DNA from: Microstegium vimineum
Taxonomy: Eukaryota; Streptophyta; Magnoliopsida; Poales; Poaceae
DNA: 64,000 bases
Assembly: GCA_022036555.1 (NCBI GenBank)
Contig: CM039129.1
Location: 23,717,305-23,781,304 of the forward strand
Reading direction: 5' to 3'
Shown here: one piece after another, positions 56,775 to 64,000 of the stretch
How positions within the stretch are numbered: the stretch's first letter is position 1
Layout of the letters: the number at the start of each line of letters is the position of its first letter
The notes under the pieces: model-generated
Told to the model about the DNA's origin: nothing
The model's database searches: none
What the model saw: only the letters and a program-made list of their open reading frames with translations
Made by a program: the position numbers and the translations under genes

Positions 56775-57899
56775 TGTTGACACCGATTTTCGGCATGTGT
56801 CAAATGAGCTAAGACTTGCATTGGTCGGTAGCCGTTTTCTATCGGCATCAGAAGGTCATCGGTTCAGATTACCGATGAGAATGAATGCTGCAAATGAGAT
56901 AAGTATGTTGCCGATGCAAACTGGACGATTTTTACCAATAAGTTGGTTGGTAAAAGCAGGTTCATGAGTGGAGAGTTACCTATTGAAGCATATTGTCGAT
57001 GAGGGGATGTTGCCGATAGAGACATGAATGTTGCCGATAGGAAGAACATTGCCGATGAGAATTGAGGCTCATTATCGATGTGATGACAATGTTGCTGGTG
57101 GAAGGCAAGAAAACGTTGCCGATGAGAGCCAAAGCATGTTGCTGATAGGAGGAATATTGCCAATGAGGACAGAAAGCTGTCGATGAATGATGATGCCGAT
57201 GGAAGCGGGATGAAGTAGCTGGCGTCAGCAGAGAATTGCCGATGGCAATAGAGGAAAGTTGCGGATTAAAGGAAGTCTGCCAATGGAAGGTTTCATCGTG
57301 AGAGAGATAGATATGGAAGCTGGTGATTTCATGCCAGTATTAATAGATTTATTTCGAGTTCGACTCTTGCACGAGTCGCTTGTTTCCTTTAGCGTGAGTC
57401 GTTTTATTTCCTTAAAAATAGGAGTTTTTGTTTAGGAAGGTATGAGTCATATTCATGTACAACTCCCCATACGGGGGTATAAATATGTGCCCCAGGGCCA
57501 CGTGAGACACAATCAATCATATATCAAACAAATCTATTATTCTTATTTACTTTTCTAGCAATTCTACTTTTATCGCATTAGATCTAGTTTACCTACGAGT
57601 TCTTCAAGTCTCGACGGGCTGCATCTCTTCGATCTCTGTCAACCCTTGCAAGTTCCGCGTTTGAGCAACCTGAGCTTTGACGTCCGGGCGCATCGCTGTC
57701 ATCTTGTTCAGCTCTACTCTAGTTATCCTGATCAAGTTTGAGCCTTGACATCCGGGCGCATTGCCGCTGTCTCGTTCAGATCTTGTTCTATTTATCATCC
57801 TTGTCGATTAACTGGTCAAATCGACTGGCACGCCTTTGGATATCGAATTTGGGTATAAGCCCGAGGTGTTCGCAGATCCTGACGCTTTTTGTGTCAACA
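56775..57899 (+). repeat. 5' LTR of gypsy element E
   Basis: 1,125 bp, TGTTGACACCGATTTTCGG...TTTTTGTGTCAACA. TATAAATA is at 57,478-57,485. U3 has many TTGCCGATRGGA-type units (three GCCGAT in 57,005-57,060). After the TATA a segment GAGCYTTGACRTCCGGGCGCAT occurs twice (about 57,669 and 57,740), a local duplication absent from LTR A. Confidence 0.9.
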
Positions 57900-57906
57900 C
57901 CTCTTT

Positions 57907-57924
57907 TGGCACACCCGGTGGGAC
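57907..57924 (+). other. primer-binding site, element E
   Basis: TGGCACACCCGGTGGGAC, identical to the site in element A. Confidence 0.75.
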
Positions 57925-57940
57925 AAATTATACATCTATC

Positions 57941-58650
57941 ATGGGTGATAATACCAACGTCAGTCCAAGGAACGTCATTGAAGTCTCCGAAGCCGATCTG
58001 AAAGATGATCAGAAGTTGGCTATGGAGCGGGCTATGGAGGAGTACAAGCAGTTATATCTGAAGTCCTTCAGCCTAAACAGGAGCGGCGAAGCCATCCAGA
58101 AGCAAGATCCGCTGTTGCCGCGGCAGGTCATTTTCGACGCCAATCCTGGTAAATTGCAAGAGATGGTTAATTTTGCTTTAAATCAAGCATTAGTTAGCCA
58201 CTCCAATGTGTTGTCCAATACTATATACAATGTTGTCATGCAATCTTTCAAGGAAGGACATGCACCCCGTTATGTTGGTCCAGCGTATCATCAACCTGGA
58301 TCGGCATCTATAAACTCATCGGCAGCTCCAATGGCGTCTTCCACTCATGTGGATCCGTCTGCCGATGTGGCTACACCACCAAGATCAAGTCCTGAAAGCG
58401 TCACCAAGCTTAGTACAGATCCAGTGGCATCGGCAATGTCGGGACCTGCTATCCAGAATCATCCAGCTCCCGCCAACTGGTGGGGATATGGTATGCCTCC
58501 AAATCCATCTGCTGGTTCCAGTCTGGTGCAAGGAGATAATTCATCTTGGAAGGGCTCTGTGGCATCGGCAATGCAATCACAGCCGGTGATCCCTATGATG
58601 CATTACTCCACGTCTTCTCCAACTGTGCAAATGCCATCAGAAGATCTCCA
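57941..58650 (+). pseudogene. gag: gag N-terminal part, element E
   Basis: The start ATG at 57,941 (MGDNTNVSPRNVIEVSEADL) agrees with L. The open frame has no stop up to the junction. It contains the amphipathic helix-like VIEVSEADLKDDQKLAMERA and a Pro/Ser/Ala-rich region. It is the best-preserved N-terminal gag in the window, but it stops at PSEDLQ, before the shared amber position and the capsid domain, because of the junction at about 58,650. Confidence 0.82.
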
Positions 58651-59099
58651 GATTTGTGTTCACCTGAGTAGTGCTTGTTGGGCTTAATCTTGATGGCGCG
58701 ATCTCATCGGCAGATCGGCTCATAATTGGTGTAAACACCCTTGGAACCGTCGATGGAGTCGCAGCAGATGTCGATCCGAGCTGACGACACTCTGGACCAA
58801 CATAATATGGTGCCTGTACCTTGAAAGCTTGCTTGACAGCATTGCACACGGTATCGGACAGCACGTTGGATTGGCTAATTAATACCTCATTAAATGCATA
58901 ATTAACCGTATCTTGTACTTTACCAGGATCGGCGTAGAAAGTAGTCTATCGTGGCGACGACGGATCTTGCTTCTGCACTGCTTCGCCGATCCTGTTTAGG
59001 CTGAAGGATCTAAGATATAAGCACTTGTACTCCTCCATTGCCTGCTCCATAGCCTGCTTCTGACGAGCCTACTTCAATAGCACTCCTTGGATTAGTCAT
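58651..59099 (-). pseudogene. gag: gag N-terminal part, element F
   Basis: The minus strand starts at the ATG at 59,099 (MTNPRSAIEV), after the LTR and primer site. It is shorter than E near the start (the SEADLKDDQ part is partly missing) and has a stop near 58,950. From 58,864 it reads LSDTVCNAVKQAFK, then a Ser/Thr/Pro-rich region to NTNLE at the junction. It is more diverged from A, E and L than they are from each other. Confidence 0.75.
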
Positions 59100-59125
59100 G
59101 ATAGATATAAAAATTGTATAATCGT

Positions 59126-59143
59126 GTCCCACTGGGCGTGCCA
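59126..59143 (-). other. primer-binding site, element F
   Basis: The minus strand reads TGGCACGCCCAGTGGGAC, identical to element L. It shows that LTR 59,151-60,277 acts as a 5' LTR toward the left. Confidence 0.75.
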
Positions 59144-59150
59144 AAAGAGG

Positions 59151-60277
59151 TGTTGACACAAAAAGCGTCAGGATCTACGAACACCTCGGGCTATTACCCA
59201 AAGCTCGGTATCTGGAGGCGTGCCAGTCGATTTGACCAGTTAATCGACAAGGACGATAACTAGAACAAGATCAAATCCAGACAACAGCGATGCGCCCGGA
59301 TGCTGGGATTGGGGCTTGATCAGGATAACTAGAGCAGAGCTGAACGAGGCAACAGCGATGCGCCCGGATGCCAAGGCTCAGAGGTACTCCCACGCGGAAC
59401 TTGCAAGGATTTGACGGAGATCAAGGTGATGCAGCCCGTCGAAGCTTGAAGAACTCGTTAAAAGCTATAACTAATGCAAAAAGGGTAAATTGCGGTAAAA
59501 AGTAGAATAAGAGTAAAATTGGTTTGTTTGGTATTGGATTTATTTCTTTCCCGTAGCCCTCGGGCACGTATTTATACTCTCACATGGAGAGTTGTACAAA
59601 GACATGACACGTATCCCTCCTAAAACAAACTCCTAACTTTAAGGAAACTGACTCGCGCAGGAGTCGGATCTAAAACAATAATATTATTTTCCTAAACAAA
59701 CACACCTATTTTAAAGGAAAATAAACGACTCATGCAAGAGTCGGACTCAAACTACTATTAATACTGGTACAAAACACCAGTTTCCTTATTATTCTCTTCG
59801 ATGGAAAATTTCCATCGACAGATCCTTTCAATCCGCGCCTTCCTTCTTTGACCACCAGTAGCCTTCTGCTGACATCAAACGCTAAGTTATGTACTCATCG
59901 GCACCCCATGCCCATCGGCATCGGCAGTACTTCCCGATCGGCGACCTTGTACTGGCAACTATCTTCACCAATCAGTCCCTATCGGCAATCGGCAACCACT
60001 CTTCATCGGCGGTCGGCAATGACCCTTCATCGGTAATCGGCAATGTTTCCTCATCGGCAATCGGCAATGTCTCTTCATCGGCAATCAGTATCAGCAAGAC
60101 TTCACCGATTAACCTTTGTCGGCAAGGATCATCCAGCCTCCATCGGCAGCGCACTTGATCTTCCCGCAGCGCCCTCATCGACAATGTTGACTCATGATTT
60201 CCCGATGCTGATAGAAAACAGTCGTTGACTAGTCAATCCTTAGCTTATTTGACACGTGCTGAAAAACGGTGTCAACA
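59151..60277 (-). repeat. single LTR shared by elements F (left) and G (right)
   Basis: 1,127 bp. The minus strand starts at 60,277 TGTTGACACCG and ends at 59,151 GTGTCAACA; TATAAATA is at 59,569-59,576 (minus). On its downstream side are a primer site and gag (5' LTR character); on its upstream side are a polypurine tract and antisense PMD gene (3' LTR character). One LTR thus sits between two internal regions. I count 12 ATCGGC in 59,881-60,180. Confidence 0.88.
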
Positions 60278-60293
60278 CATGCCCCCCAGTTTT
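60278..60293 (-). other. polypurine tract, element G
   Basis: The minus strand reads AAACTGGGGGGCATG immediately before the LTR start, matching element D. Confidence 0.85.
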
Positions 60294-60547
60294 GGGATGT
60301 ATAATACTTTACATGCCGAAATTCTCTCCACTGTAGCCGTTGATGTAGCCGTTGTTGTAGCCGTTACCTCCGAGATAGATGCACAGTTTCCTCGATCTCC
60401 GTGTGTGGAACTACAATTTAATAATAAAATACCTCGATTGTAGCACAAACAGTTGCAGACCACCTTGATCACCGCGCGTATCTACCGCGGACCTCCCCAC
60501 ATTCCTGCACAGTATGGATCGCAACCCAAAATACCCCTGAGCAAGCT

Positions 60548-60555
60548 TATAAAAA
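60548..60555 (+). promoter_or_regulatory. antisense promoter TATA box, element G
   Basis: TATAAAAA, 171 bp upstream of the antisense ATG at 60,719 and followed by CCTTTTTACCCCGAGT as in element D. Transcription from here would run away from the LTR, opposite to the element's own RNA. Confidence 0.6.
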
Positions 60556-60718
60556 TTACCGGGATCAACACTACCTTTTTACCCCGAGTTCATTTTCACT
60601 TTCACCTCCCTGCCTTCGTCTTCAACCTCCAGCCGCGCCCTCAAAAAGCACCTGTCCGAGCTCGAGCAACAGTCACCTTCGCAACCAAGGATGAACCGCA
60701 AGCACTCCCTTAACTCCA

Positions 60719-63700
60719 ATGGCGATCCAAGTCGACATCCCCAAGGTGAGACCTATTTTCTTCCTAATCCAACCTTCTACCGGTTCTTTTCTCGCACAGA
60801 TCTGGATTTATCCCCGTTTCTTTTCTGATTTTTCCTAGGAACTGTACAACAAGGTAGTGATCCCACTTGCTGGTTCCACCTTTAGCTGCTTAGGCCCCAT
60901 GGGCAATCCGGATCCCACCTTCATAATCAATGCAGAAACCAACCGGATACCCTTCAAATCTGAGTGCTTCGGCTTCGGATTATGGAAAGATGTTTTCTGG
61001 TCATGGCCCAAGCCCACCAAGGGGTGGAAGAACTGGTACCTCAGGGTTGCTAGGGCGCAGCAAGTTTATTGGCAAGAGCGCAATTTGGATCAATGCATCT
61101 GGCTTTCCATTGCCGATATGGAGAGACATGAGAACATGCTGATAGCTGCCTCCTACTTCTAGTCCGACACAATGAACGCTTTCCTTTTCCGACACGGACC
61201 AACCACCCCGACCCTTGCCGATGTCCATATGTTGACTGGCTTGGACGTCTCTTCTGCCGATACCTTCACCTTATTCAACAGGAAAGCCGAGTACAAAGTG
61301 AATACTCGAAACATCGGCGGCTGGACAGGCTATATTCACGAGTGCTAGAAAACAGGATCGGTAAACCAGAGGGAGCACGCCACTTTTCTGAATATGTGGT
61401 TAGAAAAGATCATCTTCTGTGGTAGAGCAGTTGGACCCACTATCATGCATCTTCCAGCAGTTGAGCTACTTGCCGATGGGACGAGACTTCCCCTAGGCAG
61501 ATATCTTCTAGGATCGGTATATCGCCTTCTCCATCAAGTATCCCAGAAGTTACTGCTAGGTGAGCACATCAGCAACCTTGGGGGTCCCTGGTGGTTTATC
61601 AATATGTGGCTGAACGCACAGATGCAGAAAGCGCTTCAATTCGACTTGTTCGCTCAACGATTCCCGAGAGACATATCGGAAGACCATCAGTGTAGGGATG
61701 ATGAATCGACAACTCGCCCTCCACTCAACTTTGGAGAGGCAATTATAGTGCTGCCAGGGACCAATGCTGATGCGGAGCAATTCGGTTTATTCTTTCAGAA
61801 GTTTATAATGGAATTCCTGCCACAGAACGACTCTGGTGGCCATATGCCGACGAAGACAACCAATTCCCATTGCTATTCAATCTTACTGACGGGAATGTGC
61901 CTGAGAATCAAACAATCATGAAGGCCAGTATCGTTCCCCGTGCTATCCCAGTCAACATCTTTGGATCTGGAAAGAATGCCCCTCCATCGTTCGAATTTTA
62001 TTATCCATCGGTAGCGGCGAGACAACTAGCCTTTGGCCAACTGCCGATTAAGCTCTGCTACTCCAAGGTGGTGAAGCCAAGGCAGACAATCTCCAGCGCT
62101 CTAGACTGGAATAAGGTTGTCAACCTTCCTCCCGATGCCGATATAGCAGACATCGACTTATCCTCCTGGTCGCCAACCTCCTTTATCACGAACGAGTACA
62201 AGTCCTGGTGGCAAGAATGGAGGTGCCAGCTATTCGCCAAGTCATCGCACTACTATCGGCACCTGATTGACGCTGATCACATCATCCCCGATGATGCAGT
62301 AAGTCTTCTATCCGATGCATTCCTTATTACTTTACCCCTGTCATCGGCATTTGACTCCTTCATATTTAGCTGGTTGACGATCCGATTCCTCCGATGAGCA
62401 GGAGTGGCAAGCCCTTCAAACTCCGAATGATGAGTCCTGTATCACTCATCGGCAACAAGGCCCCCACGTTAACGGCCTTCACCCCTCGACAGGTACCTAC
62501 ACCAGCACCTGCAAAAGCGAAGGCTACATCGGCCGCCGCTGCTGCCCTGACGCGGGTGTTTGCAGTAAATCCATCTTCACTCACGCCAATTACATAATGC
62601 CTCATTAGCAATATTCTATTTTGTATAATTTCCATTGAATACTTTCAGGCTATGAGGTCATCGGCAGCTGCCCCAAGCAGACAAGCACCTCCAAGCTCTG
62701 CTGCCGATGCCCCCTAGTCCTCGTCGAAACGGGCTAGATCTCCTGCTGCCACGCCAAGAAAGAAAAGGCGCTTAAGGCTGGCTAGCCCATCTTCGCCATC
62801 GGCTTCAACTACGCCACCAGCTACCACTGCACCATCGGCAGGACCGTCGACGACTCCAATTCCTGATAATCCTTTGGACGATGTCCCTGACCAGGAGACA
62901 ACTCCACCAGCTGCAGCGGCGAAGGCAGCATCGGCGTCGGCACCGGCCGAAATCCCCGATGAGAGCATGGCGTCGCCACCACAGGAACCAACAGCTCGGC
63001 ATCGGCACCAGTGCTTACACCAGATGAAAGTCTTAACCAGGGGACGACTCCACTTGCCGCAGCAGCAGCGGCGACATCGGCATCGGCGCCTTCACCAGCC
63101 GAGATCCCCGATGAAAGAGCGGTGTCGCCACCAAGGGAGCCAGCCACTACATAGGAAGCAATGCCGACAACACCACCAGCACCAACAGCTTCAGCAACAG
63201 CTCATTCATCAGCAACCGCCACCAATTTCCAAGATGAGGCTGGACCCTCCAATATGTCAAGTCCTAGGCAAGAAATCTGCTTCAAGATAGTAAGTCGGTC
63301 GCCTAAAAATTCATAGTATAGCTTCATGATCAGTATATTTTAACTTCTTCAATTTCAGGCCCAAGACTCCCCAGACAACCTCTTTTCCTTCGGCCTCAAT
63401 CTCCAGGATGAAGATGAACACCGAGCCCCTGCTGGAGCAGACAGCTTGTTCTCTTTCGCTATCAATACTTCCGATGAGGACGAAGACGAGCAAAGTTCTG
63501 CTCCAGCACTATCGGCAGAAGTGAAATCCAAGCTCGAGGCATTACTCTCTCAGCTACAGATAGACACATCCCAGCTTGTCCAGGATTCGACTGCAGCAAG
63601 GGCAATTTTCAAAGATATCCAAGGCCAGCTACCTACCGATGCAGAAGAGATCCTCATCCAAGTAGCCTTCCTTGAAAGTCGTCGATTGCAATACCAGCGG

Positions 63701-64000
63701 GCCTCAAGCCGCATCGCCAACAGGAACGCCCAATCCAAACTCACGGAAGAAATGCTTAAATTTAAGCAAATTGCCGATGATAAGCACAAGAACATCGGCC
63801 AAGTGGAGGCTTCCGGCACTAAGCTTGAACAGGCATTCATCCAATTATCAGCAAAAAAGGAAGAACTGCAAGCTGAGCTGAGAAAGGTTGAAGAGTCCGT
63901 GGATGCAGTTGCCCAGAAGAGAGCCCAACTTCCTGACACCATCACGGCTCTGCGACAAGAGAGGGACAGTAATGCCCGACAAGCCATCGCTTTAAAGAAG
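60719..64000 (+). pseudogene. antisense spliced plant-mobile-domain/coiled-coil gene of element G (open at right edge)
   Basis: Proposed exons: 60,719-60,745 (MAIQVDIPK), 60,839-62,298, 62,370-62,564, 62,649-63,289 and 63,359 to the edge. The four introns have GT...AG ends (GTGAG/CCTAG, GTAAG/TTTAG, GTAAA/TTCAG, GTAAG/TTCAG). Exon 2 holds the PMD-like core: GPMGNPDPT, NTRNIGGWTGYIHEC, EHATFLNMWLEKIIFCGRAV, LPLGRYLLGSVYRLLHQ, GGPWWFINMWLNAQMQ, then SWWQEWRCQLFAKSSHYY. Exons 3-4 are Ala/Pro/Thr-rich and basic (PRKKRRLRL, a possible nuclear signal). Exon 5 is acidic, then a long coiled coil (KLEQAFIQLSAKKEELQAEL). Lesions: TAG at about 61,160, 61,347 and 62,716, and a frameshift near 61,802. A MAIN/MAIL1-type PMD is the best match. 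Function unknown. Confidence 0.78.

Larger units (their letters stand above)
56775..58650 (+). mobile_element. Tat-lineage gypsy element E, 5' part only, inserted in D
   Basis: LTR, primer site and the first 237 codons of gag, then an inverted junction with element F near 58,650. Same family as A and L. It interrupts the D integrase frame at 56,774; the left flank is ATCTC. The rest of E is not in the window. Confidence 0.85.

Overview
The window is repeat-rich plant nuclear DNA, almost certainly from a grass (Poaceae). Evidence for a grass: an Angela/BARE-type Ty1-copia LTR beginning TGTTGGGAATATGCCC, a SIRE/Opie-type copia family, Tat-lineage Ty3/gypsy elements with a second RNase H, and a gag-only gypsy element of the cinful/Zeon kind. 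I found no convincing single-copy host gene, tRNA, rRNA or CRISPR. Essentially everything I can identify is LTR retrotransposon, mostly decayed and nested. Family names are from motif recognition, not database searches. I use letters for the elements.

Layout, left block (1-23,148). L (-): gag and 5' LTR of a Tat-type gypsy family, running off the left edge. K1 (+, 2,928-6,507): a SIRE/Opie-like copia body interrupted on both sides by that gypsy family. A (+, 6,508-16,624): a Tat-type gypsy element with LTR, gag, protease, RT, RNase H and integrase. Its gag carries a fragment of plastid ycf2, and its RNase H is split by a solo copia LTR (K3) with target duplication CTGTA. K2 (-, 16,625-23,148): a second copy of the K1 family with a partial 3' LTR. 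A 100-N assembly gap follows.

Middle block (23,249-42,177). An Athila-like 3' LTR (24,023-25,742) is followed by host repeat sequence. B (+, 26,508-41,735) interrupts that sequence and is bounded by target duplication CCTTG. B is a gag/protease-only gypsy element with an antisense, apparently spliced ORF region. Its 5' LTR contains a 3.6-kb solo LTR (target duplication CTCAG), and its 3' half contains an Angela-like copia element H (-). A gypsy protease fragment lies just right of B.

Right block (42,178-64,000). C (-) is a Tat/Ogre-type element with a 3.2-kb LTR, tandem-repeat arrays and an uninterrupted 1,419-codon pol (protease, RT, degenerate RNase H, second RNase H, integrase). D (-) sits in the C gag; it keeps its 3' LTR, polypurine tract, an antisense plant-mobile-domain (PMD) gene and an integrase. 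E (+) sits in D; it keeps an LTR and gag. F/G (-) share one LTR, with F gag on its left and G's antisense PMD gene on its right, running off the window.

L, A, D, E, F and G are one family. Its distinctive trait is a cargo gene antisense to gag-pol, beside the 3' LTR, with its own TATA box, intron signals, a PMD-like core and a coiled-coil tail. This is the best candidate here for an unusual system. Both copies in the window carry disabling lesions.
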